Assembly: GCA_963784065.1 (NCBI GenBank)
Contig: CAWAQA010000006.1
Span: 186,001 to 250,000, forward strand
Length of the DNA: 64,000 nucleotides
Direction: 5' to 3'
Source of the DNA: CAWAQA01 sp963784065
GTDB lineage: Bacteria > Acidobacteriota > Vicinamibacteria > Vicinamibacterales > UBA2999
Notes under the pieces: generated by a model
Told to the model about the DNA's origin: nothing
The model's input: the letters and a program-made list of their open reading frames with translations, nothing else
Database searches by the model: none
Shown here: piece by piece, positions 9,247-22,553 of the stretch
Position numbering within the stretch: the first letter of the stretch is position 1
Layout: each line of letters begins with the position of its first letter
Made by a program: the position numbers and the translations under genes

Positions 9247-9714
9247 TCACTTCGACAAATCGACCGCGACGCTTCCCGAGCTGATGCCCAGGTTGCCTAC
9301 GAAGGCGCCGCGATACAGATCGTAGAGACTCTTCTGCTCGGTCGGGTCGGTGAAGGTCACATACAACACCTGCAGGATGTTGTAGTCGGCGCCCGGCACG
9401 GGCGTGATCACGTGGGTGTAGATGATGTTGCCGTCCGGCATCGGCTTCGCGGCTTTGATCACCTTCCATCCAGCAAGCTGCTGCTTGGCCTCGGGCGCCT
9501 GGGATTTCGCCAGCGCTTCCTTGACCTTGTTGAGAACCTGCTCGTAGTCAGCGGTTTTGTCAGGCCGGATGGACACACTCCAGAGCGCGAGGTCACCTTC
9601 CAGCGTGAACTTCTGCGGGGCGGCCTGCTGTGCAGCCAGTGCGTTCTGCGAAAGCGCGGACAGCAACAGAATCGCGCCAGCCATTAAGACTCCGGACAGT
9701 CGTCGCATCTTCAA
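9247..9714 (-). CDS. Secreted protein of unknown function, paralogue B
   Basis: An intact 155-residue protein with a signal peptide (GVLMAGAILLLSALSQNALA). The mature domain contains FTLEGDLALWSVSIRPDKTADYEQVLNKV, GWKVIKAAKPMPDGNIIYTHVI, PVPGADYNILQVLYV and LYDLYRGAFVGNLG. It aligns along its length with the folded part of paralogue A, so the two arose by tandem duplication. A terminator follows it. Likely periplasmic; function not recognised. Confidence 0.7.
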   Translation of the reverse strand: MKMRRLSGVLMAGAILLLSALSQNALAAQQAAPQKFTLEGDLALWSVSIRPDKTADYEQVLNKVKEALAKSQAPEAKQQLAGWKVIKAAKPMPDGNIIYTHVITPVPGADYNILQVLYVTFTDPTEQKSLYDLYRGAFVGNLGISSGSVAVDLSK

Positions 9715-9737
9715 GCCTCCTCGGAAAGGCCGATAAT

Positions 9738-10871
9738 CTATCGTACTGTTGAAGTGATGAAAACGGTCATCACCTCGTGAGCAAGAAGCATTCCCGTCCT
9801 GGTCAATTGCAGGCGGCCGTGATCATAGATCAGAAGTCCCTGATCCACGAATGGTTGTAGCTCTCCGCCAAATTCGGCCCAGACATCCAGGCCATAGCGC
9901 TGTTTCACCCCTCGTAAGTCGAGCCCCTCGGCCAGGCGGAGGCCCGTAAACAGCGCGTCCTCGACTCGCTCCCCGGCGGACAACCGGCGCCGCTCGGTGC
10001 CGGCCTGACCTCCACCAGACACGGCCGAGATGTACTCCTCGGTTGACGACAGGTTCTTCCAGCGGACACCGTCACGGGTCGAATGGGCGCCGCAACCAAA
10101 GCCAAGCCACTCCTCGTCCCGCCAGTATTTCAGGTTGTGGCGCGACGCTCGCCCGGGCCGTGCGACGTTAGATATCTGGTACTGCACGTAGCCCGCCTTG
10201 TCCATCCTGTCCAGACCCGACAGGTACATCTCTGCCGCGTCGTCGTCGGGCGCCACGGACCACTTGCCGCGGGCCATGGCGTCGCGAAGAGGGGCGTTCG
10301 GATAGATCTCGAGCAGGTACATCGACGCGTGATCCGGGCCGAGGGCGATGAGCGCATCAACCGACTCGAGCCACTGCGCCACCGTCTGCTGCGGAAGCCA
10401 CATCATCAGGTCGAGCGAGACGTTGTCGAATCCGGCCTCACGCGCCATCCGGAACGCGTCGCCGGCGCGGGAGGCGGAATGCAGGCGGCTCAGACGCTGC
10501 AGCTCGTCGTCGCGGAACGATTGCACGCCGTAACTGAGACGGTTGACGCCGGCCTCGCGGTAGCCTCGCAGCCGCTCGAGGGACACCGTCTCCGGGTTGG
10601 CTTCGAGCGTGATCTCGGCGTCGGGCGCCAGGACGAACGCGCCGCGGCAGGCGGCGATGATGCTCGCGATCTCCCGCGGCTCGAGGAGCGACGGGGTGCC
10701 GCCGCCGAAGAAGATGGTGTCGGCAGGCGATCCGTCGCCCTGCAGGCGGATTTCCTGCAACAGGGCGCCAACGTACCGGTCCTTCAGCCCGGCCTCGAAC
10801 AGGCCACGGTTGAAATTGCAGTAGTTGCAGATCGCCGCGCAGAACGGGATGTGAACGTAGAGCCCCAGCAC
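9738..10871 (-). CDS. hemW: HemW-type radical SAM protein (CPO-III-like)
   Basis: Intact, 377 residues. The radical SAM cluster motif CAAICNYC directly follows YVHIPF, as in HemW/HemN-like proteins; then FGGGTPSLL, the ITLEANPETV SAM-binding strand, GVNRLSYGVQSF, and a HemN C-terminal domain (QYQISNVARPG, HNLKYWRDEEWLGFGCGAHS). The cysteine spacing CxxxCxxC with a following Asn rather than the extra Cys of true HemN indicates HemW, a heme chaperone, rather than oxygen-independent coproporphyrinogen oxidase. It stands alone, with a 90-bp repeat tract upstream. Confidence 0.88.
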   Translation of the reverse strand: MLGLYVHIPFCAAICNYCNFNRGLFEAGLKDRYVGALLQEIRLQGDGSPADTIFFGGGTPSLLEPREIASIIAACRGAFVLAPDAEITLEANPETVSLERLRGYREAGVNRLSYGVQSFRDDELQRLSRLHSASRAGDAFRMAREAGFDNVSLDLMMWLPQQTVAQWLESVDALIALGPDHASMYLLEIYPNAPLRDAMARGKWSVAPDDDAAEMYLSGLDRMDKAGYVQYQISNVARPGRASRHNLKYWRDEEWLGFGCGAHSTRDGVRWKNLSSTEEYISAVSGGGQAGTERRRLSAGERVEDALFTGLRLAEGLDLRGVKQRYGLDVWAEFGGELQPFVDQGLLIYDHGRLQLTRTGMLLAHEVMTVFITSTVR

Positions 10872-10877
10872 TGTCCC

Positions 10878-10968
10878 CTCAGTCTACGGTCTACGGACTT
10901 CAGTCTCCAGTAGGTCCGGCTCCGGACTCCGGGCCTCGAGCCTTCAGTCTTGTACCTTGTGCCTTGAC
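10878..10968. repeat. Heptamer-phased intergenic tract
   Basis: The whole gap between hemW and the DnaC-like gene is 7-bp-phased: GTCTACG twice, GACTTCA, GTCTCCA, then GGCTCCG, GACTCCG, GGCCTCG, AGCCTTC, AGTCTTG, TACCTTG, TGCCTTG. No promoter-like or hairpin signal stands out. Confidence 0.65.
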
Positions 10969-11824
10969 CTACGACCCGGCCCGGCCCCCCGACCACTTGA
11001 GGTCCACCCGCTCGGACGGCTTTTCGCGCAGCTGGGCGCGCGCCTGGCCACTGCTCTTCGAGGGCAGCGAGGTCTTCCGCACCAACTTGCCGCGCATCTT
11101 CCACATCGTCATGAGGTCGTCGACGCCGCCGTTCGGCGGCAGATCGCGGTAGTCGGCGCCGTCGAGGTAGAGGAACTCGCACATCTCATGAAGGCGCGAC
11201 CGCATGCGGAACCCGATGCGGAACAGGAGCGAGTCGGGATCGGTGGTGTCCGGGTTGTCGTCGTAGTTGGAGGTGAAGATCGTCGTGCGCTTTTCGCTGT
11301 AGCGCGAGTTCACGATCAGGTTCAGCGTCTCGTCCACCCACTCCGAGGTCTTCTCGGCGCCGAGGTCGTCGAGCACGAGCAGGTCGGCCTCCATGACCGG
11401 CCGGAGCACGTCCATTTCCTGCGTGCGGTTCACCGGGTCGTAGGTGCTGCGGATCACCTTGAGCAGGTCGCGCGTGTCGTAGAAGATGCCGCGCGCGCCG
11501 CGTGTGCGGATCACCTGCCGCAGCACCGCCACGGCGAGATGCGTCTTCCCGACGCCCGGAGGGCCCTGGAAGAACAGGCCCTTGTCCACGACCGGGAAAG
11601 CTCTCGGCGAGACGGCGCGCGTACTGCTGCGACTTGGTGAGCTGCTCGTTGTAGGCGACGTAGTTGTCGAAATCGCAGTGCTGATAGCGGCGCGGGATGC
11701 GCGCCTCGGCCATCAGGCGCGCGGCCGCCGACGCCCGCACGCAGTCACAGCGGGTGACGCGTGCGACGCCTTCGACCTCTATCGTCTTCCACGTGGTGTC
11801 GTCGCAGATGGGACAGGCGGGCAC
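10969..11824 (-). CDS. DnaC/IstB-like AAA+ ATPase (one frame break)
   Basis: About 284 residues. An N-terminal small cysteine motif (CPICDDTTWK, then TRCDC) is followed by a DnaC-type AAA+ domain: FQGPPGVGKTHLA (Walker A), VLDDLGAEKTSEW (Walker B), IVNSRYSEKRTTIFTSNY (sensor 1) and an Arg-rich box (RIGFRMRSRL). Proteins of this type load replicative helicase onto DNA. A frame change near 11595 splits the Cys-motif part from Walker A. It is not next to a transposase, which argues for a chromosomal helicase-loader-like role over IstB, but this is inference. Confidence 0.78.
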
Positions 11825-11838
11825 ACCGGATGGTAACG

Positions 11839-11880
11839 CCGAAAGGCGAACCGCCGAACGGCAAATGGCAAATGCCCGCG
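11839..11880. repeat. Heptamer-phased intergenic tract
   Basis: AAAGGCG, AACCGCC, GAACGGC, AAATGGC, AAATGCC in 7-bp phase between the DnaC-like gene start and the hspR stop. Confidence 0.55.
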
Positions 11881-11884
11881 GAAA

Positions 11885-12328
<444 letters not shown>

Positions 12329-12340
12329 CGCCCTACCCCA

Positions 12341-13421
12341 TCACCCGAGAAGATCGCGGACGTTCTCGCCGTTGATCCGGCCGAACTCGCGCAACAGCTC
12401 CTTCGAGCGCTCGTCGAGCAGCTTCGGCAGCATCAGCCGCACCTCGACCACGAGATCGCCGCGCTGGCCTTCGCGCTTCGAGGGCAGGCCGCGCTCGCGC
12501 AGGCGGAATCGCTGTCCCGATTGCGTTCCCGGCGGCACGCGCAGGCGTGCGCCCCCCTCGGGCGTGGGGATCTCGACGCGTGCGCCGAGCGCCGCCTCAT
12601 GCACCGCGATGGGGACGACGATGTGCAGGTCGTCGCCGTCGCGCCGGTACAGCGAATGCGGCGCGACGTGCACGATGACGAACAGATCGCCGGGCTGCCC
12701 GCCGCGGACACCGGCGTTTCCCTTCCCCGGGACGCGGACGCGGTCGCCTTCCGCCACGCCCGCCGGGATGCGAACCTGCACCGTCTCGGTCCGCGTTTCG
12801 TGCCCGGTGCCGCCGCACGGCTCGCACGGCGCGCGGCCGCTGCTGCCCCGTACCTGCACAAGGCTGGCAGCTTCGCGAGAACACCATGTGCCCCCGCACC
12901 GATCGCACCGCGCCGGTGCCCTGGCACAGGTGGCACGTGCCGGCGGTCACGCGCGTCACACCCGTCCCCGCGCACGTCCGGCAGGTCTCGCGCCGCGTCA
13001 CGGTGAACGCCCGCTGCGCGCCGCGAAACGCATCCTCGAACGTCAGGTGCGCGTCCTGGTGCAGGTCCGCACCGCGTTCGGGCGCGGCGCCCGCCGTGCC
13101 GCGCTCGCTCAGCACCTCGGCAAACAGATCGCCAAAGGTTGCCGAATGGTCCACGCCGCGCGACGAGAAGTCGAAGCCCTCGAAGCCGCTCGTCCGCCGC
13201 GGGTTCAACGCGTCTGCGACCGACCCGGAGTCGTAGCGCGATCGCCGTTCGGGATCGATCAACGTCTCGTACGCCTCGAGGATCTGCCGGAAACGAGCCT
13301 CCGCGGTGTGGTCCCCCGGATTGATGTCCGGATGGAACCGCCGCGCAAGCCGCCGGTACGCCCGCTTGATGTCGGACTCGGTGGCGCCGTGTGACAGCCC
13401 AAGCACGATGTAAAGATCCAC
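12341..13421 (-). CDS. dnaJ: Chaperone DnaJ (one frame break)
   Basis: About 359 residues. J domain with the essential HPD in RFHPDINPG (residues ~30), a short G/F-like linker (GFEGFDFSSRG), four zinc motifs (CRTCAGTG, CHLCQGTG, CQPCAGTG, CEPCGGTG) and the substrate-binding C-terminal domains (VRIPAGVAEGDRVRVPGKG, GDLFVIVHVAPH). It delivers unfolded clients to DnaK and stimulates its ATPase. A frame change near 12870 falls between the third and fourth zinc motifs. It begins 33 bp after dnaK; no grpE lies between them. Confidence 0.9.
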
Positions 13422-13454
13422 AATCTCCTGCCCGCTTCCATTGCGCTCGGCCGG

Positions 13455-15407
<1,953 letters not shown>

Positions 15408-15413
15408 GCGCTC

Positions 15414-15442
15414 ATTATCAAATCTGAGTCGCAGACTGTCAA
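15414..15442 (-). promoter_or_regulatory. dnaK promoter, apparently leaderless
   Basis: On the minus strand TTGACA (15437-15442) and GATAAT (15414-15419) are separated by exactly 17 bp. Only six bases separate GATAAT from the dnaK ATG (15405-15407), so initiation seven bases after the -10 box would start at the A of the start codon. No Shine-Dalgarno sequence precedes the ATG. Confidence 0.7.
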
Positions 15443-15443
15443 A
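15423..15443. promoter_or_regulatory. HAIR-like HspR operator overlapping the dnaK -35 box
   Basis: TCTGAGT, seven bases, TGTCAAA. The known HspR site (HAIR) is CTTGAGT-N7-ACTCAAG. Spacing is exact and nine of fourteen positions match, including the TGAGT half and TCAA. An inner palindrome AGTC-TGC-GACT (complement orientation) is perfect. Function is inferred from position and from hspR being in the operon. Confidence 0.45.
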
Positions 15444-15536
15444 GGGTCTGGGCCCCTAGAGCTGCCGTCGCGCGCCTGCATGGCGCGTCTCCTAAAATGA
15501 GCTCCGACCCCTTTTTTCGCCGCTATACTGACAGGA

Positions 15537-17897
15537 ATGGCTGATTCCGACGCGCCAGCCCCTCGCCGGACGGGTGTCATCATTCGCGTGGCCCAGGCGG
15601 GCCTCATCGCGCTGTTCGTGGCGGCGGCGCTGCTCGGCACGCTCAGCGGCGTCCTCTTCGCGTTTGCGGATGACCTGCCGGAAATCAGCGCCTTCGACGA
15701 CTACAAGCCGAACACCATCACCCGCCTGCTCGCTCGCGACGGCCAGGTGATCGGCGAGTTCGCGACCGAGCGCAGGGTGGTCATCCCGTACGACGACATG
15801 TCGCCGTTCGTGAGACAGGCCATCATCGCCACCGAAGACGCCGACTTCGAGCAGCACTTCGGCCTGAGCGCGACGCGCATCCTGGTGACCCTCGTCAACG
15901 ACGTGCTCAAGGGCGAGATGGCGGGCGCGAGCACGATCACGCAGCAGCTCGCTCGCAACCTGTTCCCCATCGGCTTCGAGAAGACGGTCGAGCGCAAGGT
16001 CAAGGAAGCGATCATCGCGATCCAGCTGGAACGCCGCTACACCAAGCGGGAGATCTTCTCGTTTTACGCCAACCAGATTTACTTCGGACACGGCGCGTAC
16101 GGGGTCGAGGCGGCGGCGCGGATGTACTTCAACAAGCCGGCGAAGGAGCTTACGCTCGAGGAAGGGGCGATGATCGCGGCGATCATCCAGGCACCCGAGC
16201 GGCTCAGCCCGTTCGTCGATCCGCGCCGGACGACCAACCGCCGGAACTACGTGCTCCAGCGGATGGCCGACGAAGGCCTCGTGTCCGCCGCCGAGGCGCA
16301 GGAGGCAATTGCACGTCCCCTGGTCCTGCGCGGGCAGCAGACGCCGGAGCGGTCGATCGCGCCTTACTTCGTCGAAGACATCCGCAAGTCGCTCGAGCAG
16401 AAGTACGGCGCCAAGGCGTTGTACGAAGCGGGACTCCGCGTGCAGACGACGCTCGACGCCGACCTGCAGCGCGCCGCCAACGTGGCGGTCGACCGCGGGC
16501 TGCGCCGGATCGACAAGCGCCGCACGGGCTACCGGCGCGCCGCGCGCAACGTCGTAGCGGAAGGCCACGCGCTCGAGCGGTTCACGACCGATCGCTGGAC
16601 CCGACCCATCGCGCCGGGTGACATCGTCCCGGCCGTCGTCGTAACGGTGCCCGCGCGGGGAGAGACGACCAACGCCCGCGTCCGCATCGGCGCACACGAG
16701 GTCGATCTGCCCCGCACCGGCTTCGCGTGGACGCGGAGGACAGCGGCAACGGATCTGTTCAAGGTTGGCGACCTCATCGAGGTCGAGGTCCGCACGCTGA
16801 AGGAAGACGTGCCCGAGATGGTGTTCCTCGAGCAGCCTCCCGAGGTCGAGGGCGCGCTGCTCGCCATCGACAACCGCACCGGCCAGGTCCGGGCGATGGT
16901 CGGCGGCTTCAGCTTCGCACGCAGCAAGTTCAATCGCGCGACGCAGGCACGCCGGCAGATGGGCTCGGCGTTCAAGCCGATCGTCTTCACGGCGGCGATC
17001 GACCGCGGCTTCACGCCGGCGTCCGTCTTCATCGACGAGCCCATCGCCTACGACGCGGGCGAGGGCCAGCCGCCGTACTCGCCGCTCAATTACGACCGCA
17101 AGTTCGAAGGACCCGTCACGTTGCGCCGCGCGCTCGAAGAGTCGCGCAACATTCCGGCCGTGAAGGCGATGGCCGAGATCGGCCCGCGCCAGGTGGTGCA
17201 GTACGCCGAGCGGTTCGGCTTCCCGAAGACGTACCAGCCTTACCTCTCTCTTGCCCTCGGGGCTGCCGAAGCAACGCTCGTCGAGGTGACGAGCGCCTAT
17301 TCGGCGTTTCCCAATCACGGCGTGCGGATGACGCCGTATTCCGTGGTCACGATAGCGGATCGCGAAGGCAACGTGCTCGAGGAGAACCGGCCGCGGCCCA
17401 ACGAGGCGATGCGCGCGGACACCGCATTCGTGATGACGAATCTGCTCCGGGGCGTGGTGCTGCGCGGCACTGCGTCAACGGCGGCGGCGCTGGACTGGCC
17501 GCTCGCCGGCAAGACCGGGACGATGGACGACTACACGGACGCGTGGTTCGTGGGCTTCGACCCGAACATCTCGGTGGGCGTATGGGTCGGACGCGACGAG
17601 AAGAAGCCGATCGGCGCCAACGAGACCGGTGCCACGGCGGCGCTGCCAATCTGGATGGACTTCATGCGCGTGTACATCGACGAACGTGGCGATCGGACAG
17701 AACCGCCACAGTTCGACGCGCCTGGGAATATCGTGTTCGTGACGCTCGACTCGGGCATCAGCGAAGCGTTCATCAACGGCACGCAGCCGCAGCAGGCCGA
17801 AGCCCCGGTGGTGCCCGCAGCGCCCCTGAATCCTGCCGCTCCCGAGGAACCGGTGCCGGCCGCGGCGGCGCCGCCCGCGGCCCCCGCCACACAGTAG
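15537..17897 (+). CDS. mrcA: Class A penicillin-binding protein (PBP1A type)
   Basis: Intact, 786 residues. One N-terminal membrane anchor (residues ~15-40), then a GT51 glycosyltransferase domain with the catalytic Glu in ATEDADFEQHFG and the GASTITQQLARN and RKVKEAIIAIQLE motifs. The transpeptidase domain carries the nucleophile in GSAFKPI, the SRN (SxN) triad and the KTGT box (LAGKTGTMDDY). An OB-like insert lies between the domains, and the tail is Pro/Ala-rich. It polymerises and cross-links peptidoglycan at the inner membrane. Divergent from dnaK with 129 bp between starts; an AGGA precedes the ATG and a TATACT box is seen at 15524-15529 without a clear -35. Confidence 0.93.
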   Translation: MADSDAPAPRRTGVIIRVAQAGLIALFVAAALLGTLSGVLFAFADDLPEISAFDDYKPNTITRLLARDGQVIGEFATERRVVIPYDDMSPFVRQAIIATEDADFEQHFGLSATRILVTLVNDVLKGEMAGASTITQQLARNLFPIGFEKTVERKVKEAIIAIQLERRYTKREIFSFYANQIYFGHGAYGVEAAARMYFNKPAKELTLEEGAMIAAIIQAPERLSPFVDPRRTTNRRNYVLQRMADEGLVSAAEAQEAIARPLVLRGQQTPERSIAPYFVEDIRKSLEQKYGAKALYEAGLRVQTTLDADLQRAANVAVDRGLRRIDKRRTGYRRAARNVVAEGHALERFTTDRWTRPIAPGDIVPAVVVTVPARGETTNARVRIGAHEVDLPRTGFAWTRRTAATDLFKVGDLIEVEVRTLKEDVPEMVFLEQPPEVEGALLAIDNRTGQVRAMVGGFSFARSKFNRATQARRQMGSAFKPIVFTAAIDRGFTPASVFIDEPIAYDAGEGQPPYSPLNYDRKFEGPVTLRRALEESRNIPAVKAMAEIGPRQVVQYAERFGFPKTYQPYLSLALGAAEATLVEVTSAYSAFPNHGVRMTPYSVVTIADREGNVLEENRPRPNEAMRADTAFVMTNLLRGVVLRGTASTAAALDWPLAGKTGTMDDYTDAWFVGFDPNISVGVWVGRDEKKPIGANETGATAALPIWMDFMRVYIDERGDRTEPPQFDAPGNIVFVTLDSGISEAFINGTQPQQAEAPVVPAAPLNPAAPEEPVPAAAAPPAAPATQ

Positions 17898-17924
17898 CGG
17901 AGGCGTTGAGCCCCCGCGCGGTGG

Positions 17925-18182
17925 TTATACCTTCGTGTGCCGGTGCGGCCAATGCAGCTGTCCGCGGTGGTACATACGCATGAGCACCATGCCCACCACG
18001 CTCACCGCGACCAGGGCCAGGAAGAGTTCCAGGGCGACCAGCGGGAAGAAGAACGCCGCCATGACCACGGGGATGAGCAGCAGCCCGTCCATCATCAAGA
18101 TCGACAGTCCACCCTCCAAGCTCATCACCTCATCCTTGTAGCGACCCATGGCATCGACGAAGTTGCGAAAACCGACGATCAT
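17925..18182 (-). CDS. Small two-helix membrane protein, unknown function
   Basis: About 85 residues starting at MIVGFRNF, chosen because GGGAGGTGAG lies just upstream. A short amphipathic N-terminus (FVDAMGRYKDEVMSLEGG) is followed by two hydrophobic stretches (MMDGLLLIPVVMAAFFFPL and ELFLALVAVSVVGMVLM) and a basic, His-rich tail (YHRGQLHWPHRHTKV). Convergent with the PBP gene, 27 bp apart. No family recognised; the 168 bp upstream to 18350 show no other feature. Confidence 0.6.
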   Translation of the reverse strand: MIVGFRNFVDAMGRYKDEVMSLEGGLSILMMDGLLLIPVVMAAFFFPLVALELFLALVAVSVVGMVLMRMYHRGQLHWPHRHTKV

Positions 18183-18350
18183 GCGCTCACCTCCCGGGTT
18201 CGGCACGGCCAGGACCGCAGTCGTGTCTCCAAGTGCATCTACGCTCGTGGGTCGGAAGTCTTCTGAACAGAAAGTCAGCTGCTCGTCAGGCTGTACGGCC
18301 CCAACTCCCGACTCGCGCTCCTCACCCCACTGGCGGTTGTCCGCCGCGCC

Positions 18351-20278
18351 CTAACGCAGGGCGCTCGTGGTGGTGGTTCGCATCAGGAGATCCCAGTGGT
18401 CGGCGGCGCGCCGGTTGACCGGGATCGTGTCTTCTTCGAGCAAGAACCGGTCCTTGACCAGCGCAGCAGCAGACTGGGAGATCTGGATCAAATAGGCGTC
18501 GCGCGAAGGATACCGCTCAGCGACTGCACGCCTGGGGTCGCGTTGTGCCTCACGCTCGGCATGCGTCCGCGGAAGCGGGACGGTACGAGCCGAGCAATGG
18601 GACGATGCGCTCGGGCGCACCGATTGACGGCTGACGGAAGTTCCACCCCGTATAGGTGGCCAACGGGACGGCCACGTCCGGCATCCGAATCCCCGCGCGC
18701 TCGTTGCCGTCGCCATCCACCTCCGGCACGAGCAGCGGCAGCGGCGTGCCTGCACCGGCGCCACCCCGAATCAAGTCGTTCGCGATTCGTGTGACCGGCG
18801 TCAGCGTCGCCGGTGACTGCACGCCGGGGATGGCCGGAAAGGCGACCGACCTCGCTTGCACGAGCGTGCCGTCCGCGAGCCGAGGGATCCGGTTTGCAGG
18901 CGGCGTGACGCCATCCCTGACCCAGCGATCCATCGCCACGAGCAGGGCGCGCATCGCCCACCAGTAATCGGTCGGGTTCCCCTTCTGCTGCCCCAACCCT
19001 TGCACCGGAGGGAAAGCGCCTGGACCGTGCTGCGTGCCGGCGAGGAAGTACGCGCGCGCGTTCTCGCCGGGCGCGACGTCGCGCGCTCCGTCCGGGCTCG
19101 TGTGAATCAGCGCGGCGGACCGTCCGCCGCCCCAGGTACTCGACGCCGGTGTTGGTGAAGAAGATCTTCGGCTGGTTCCGGCGCGCGCGCTCATTGTCGA
19201 GGAGGCCTTCCGTCACGCCGCTCACCGGATCGCGCTGCGCGTTCTCCGCGAACGGGAACTCCGTCGCCGAGAACCCGCCCAGCGTCGTCGGCGTCGCTCC
19301 ACGCCGATTGACGTCGATCCGCGCCGCGCCCGAGATGTGCGCCATCACGCCATCGAACACCTGGCGGCCCTCGACGTCCGAGTTGAAACCCTGGTAAAGG
19401 AACGTCCGCAGGAATCGGCCGCTCTGCGACGAGCCGAAGGCGTACATGTATTGCGCGCGGGCCAGCGCGCCGGGGTCGTGCTTGATCCACGCTGCAACGT
19501 CGCGCACCGCCGCTAAGCCGAGGCCCGATACCGGTGCACTCGACGCGCGATACGTCAGCTCATAGATGCGCCCGGGCTCGAATGGCGCGCCGGTGGTCGA
19601 GACGGTATTTCCCGACAGCGTCCACGACGCGCGCGGCACGACCTGCGGCCGGTCGAGCGCGGCGGTGCGGATGGTCAACGTCGTGTCCGGGCCGGCCGGG
19701 TCAACGGGTGCGTAACCGGCCAGATCACCGACGGTGAACGAACGCTCAGCCTCGTTTGGCGTGAACAGGCCCGAGACAACCGGAAGCACGGGACGCCCAC
19801 CCTCGGACGCCGGCGGCACCTCGATGCGAATGACCCCCGGCTGCGACCGAACGTCGAACTCCCATCCGACAGCCACCACCGTGAAGCCCCGCTTCATGAG
19901 CAGCCCGTCGCCGAGCTCGCTGCCTGCCAGACCGGCGCGGTTGAAGCCGTTCAACACGGTCAGCCGCCCGCGGTTGACGACGTCGAGCAGGGCCGTGCTG
20001 TTGCCGCCCGACTTCGGCCGCAGAATATACAGGTCGGAGGAGAACTCCACGAGACCCGACGCATTCCGCGGCGCCTTGTCGATGTCCACGATGACGGCGT
20101 TGTGCGGGTCTCTTGGATCGACGGCAAAGAACACGCGGCCGACAATCTTCTCGTAACCGAAGTCCACGTCGGCGCGCGAAGCAATCGTCACGCGGACGAC
20201 CTCGGCCGACGCGGACACAACAGTCGCCAACACGATGGCGAACGCCAGGAAGCAGCGGCCGAGCGGTTTTGCACTCAT
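18351..20278 (-). CDS. Secreted alpha/beta-hydrolase-domain protein (frame-broken)
   Basis: About 642 residues starting at MSAKPLGR, which begins a signal peptide (CFLAFAIVLATVVSASA). The body resembles the large alpha/beta hydrolase-domain family with nucleophile elbow GSSQSGRF, preceded by AQYMYAF and followed by GFNSDVEGRQVFDGVMAHISGAARID. Later conserved pieces are FFTNTGVEYLGR, YFLAGTQHGPGAFP, WWAMRALLVAMDRWV and DVAVPLATYTGWNFR. Frame changes lie near 19140 and 18560. Its substrate is unknown; in Acidobacteria such proteins are frequent exported hydrolases. Confidence 0.72.
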
Positions 20279-20343
20279 GTGCAGGATTCTACGCCGTTCC
20301 GCGAACGGCGAACCACAGTGGCAGAGAGATGACGGCCAGATCG

Positions 20344-20428
20344 CTTCCGGCTGAAGGGAAGCCACGGCAGCCTCGACTCACAGGCCACACTGCAGCGATC
20401 CGAGGCCGACCTGAAGGTCGGCCTCTAC
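20344..20428 (-). repeat. Two REP-like hairpins, same orientation
   Basis: 20344-20365 is a shortened copy (GTGG foot, CTTCC arm, TTCA loop region, GCCGGAAG arm). 20402-20428 is a perfect one: GTAG foot, arm AGGCCGACC, loop TTCA, arm GGTCGGCCT. The GTAG foot of the second copy contains the TAG stop codon of the 20425-21078 gene. Confidence 0.7.
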
Positions 20429-21078
20429 ATGCCCACGAGCGGTGCGGCACAGTCGGCCGCGGGGTCTACGCGCAGGGGCAGCCAGCGATCGAACGAAGGA
20501 TCGGTCGCGGCGATGAACAGCACAGGTGACAGCGCAGCGGGATCGAAGCTGCCCGGGGGCGCGCCGTTGTTCACCTGCATCGCGATCTGGCGACGGAACT
20601 GGTCGAAGGCGGGCACCTCGAACAGTGCGGCGTAGACGTGCCGCGTGCTGCCCGGCTCGCTCACGATCAAATGCGCCATGCACCGCGGTTGCAGCGGCGC
20701 GGACTCGAGGCCCGCGCTCCGTGCCGCCGCCGCGAGCGCGTCTGGCGTGGCGGCGCCGGCAAACGCGCCCTCGAACTCCGCGCGCAGGACGAGGGGCATT
20801 CCCCGCCCCGACGCGGAATTGAGCGATTCCCCAGCCCGTGCGAAGACCTGGTCGAAGACCCTGGTGACGAGGTCGGGAGGAGGGCGCAGCTCGAGGACCG
20901 GCGAGGTCGCTGTGGGCGCCTCCACCACTCTCACGGTCCAGTTGGTCAGTAACGCACGTTCGAGCGTGTACGGCGTCGAACGCGCCTGGTCGAGCGAACG
21001 CATGAAGAGGAACGCGAAGCCCGCGAGCATCACGATCCCGACCACCAACCTCACCGCCCACTTCCGGACGTTCGCCAT
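20425..21078 (-). CDS. Membrane-anchored protein of unknown function
   Basis: Intact, 217 residues. A basic N-terminus and one transmembrane helix (VRLVVGIVMLAGFAFLFM) anchor it with the bulk outside. The exported part has VVEAPTATSPVLELRPPPDL, MPLVLRAEFEGAF, a pair of cysteines (PRCMAHLIV and ADCAAPL) and YAALFEVPAFDQFRRQIA. No known family was recognised. The stop codon is formed within a REP-like element, and its start codon lies two bases from the mobile-element island. Confidence 0.6.
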   Translation of the reverse strand: MANVRKWAVRLVVGIVMLAGFAFLFMRSLDQARSTPYTLERALLTNWTVRVVEAPTATSPVLELRPPPDLVTRVFDQVFARAGESLNSASGRGMPLVLRAEFEGAFAGAATPDALAAAARSAGLESAPLQPRCMAHLIVSEPGSTRHVYAALFEVPAFDQFRRQIAMQVNNGAPPGSFDPAALSPVLFIAATDPSFDRWLPLRVDPAADCAAPLVGM

Positions 21079-21080
21079 CT

Positions 21081-21187
21081 AGTGGACCGTCTCAACTGAT
21101 TGAGTAGTAGTCACACCAAGCCTCCAAGCTCGGTTTCCGCGGGCGCGACATCGGAGCGCCCGCTACCGATTTGGGTGATACATGCCA
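21081..21187. repeat. Structured ~105-bp repeat, left copy
   Basis: Homologous and in the same orientation as 22554-22657. Shared blocks: AGTGGAC, CTGATTGAGT, GCCTCC, and CATGCCA at the end. In the middle is a perfect 8-bp hairpin (GCGGGCGC 21139-21146 with GCGCCCGC 21156-21163) around the loop GACATCGGA. Outer pairings CGGT/ACCG and CACCAA/TTGGGTG extend the stem. It ends at CTAG, next to the IS701 left end. The strand on which it might be transcribed is unknown. Confidence 0.65.
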
Positions 21188-21191
21188 CTAG

Positions 21192-22553
<1,362 letters not shown>

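Noticed and set aside
15481..15536. Leaderless start for the PBP gene from TATACT at 15524-15529
   Set aside because: No -35 box at proper spacing and an AGGA ribosome site precedes the ATG; support is too weak.
15947..16557. Long antisense or shifted frames across the PBP, dnaK, valS and rpsA genes
   Set aside because: High GC produces long chance frames; they lack family motifs and are Arg/Ala/Gly/Pro-rich shadows of the real genes.
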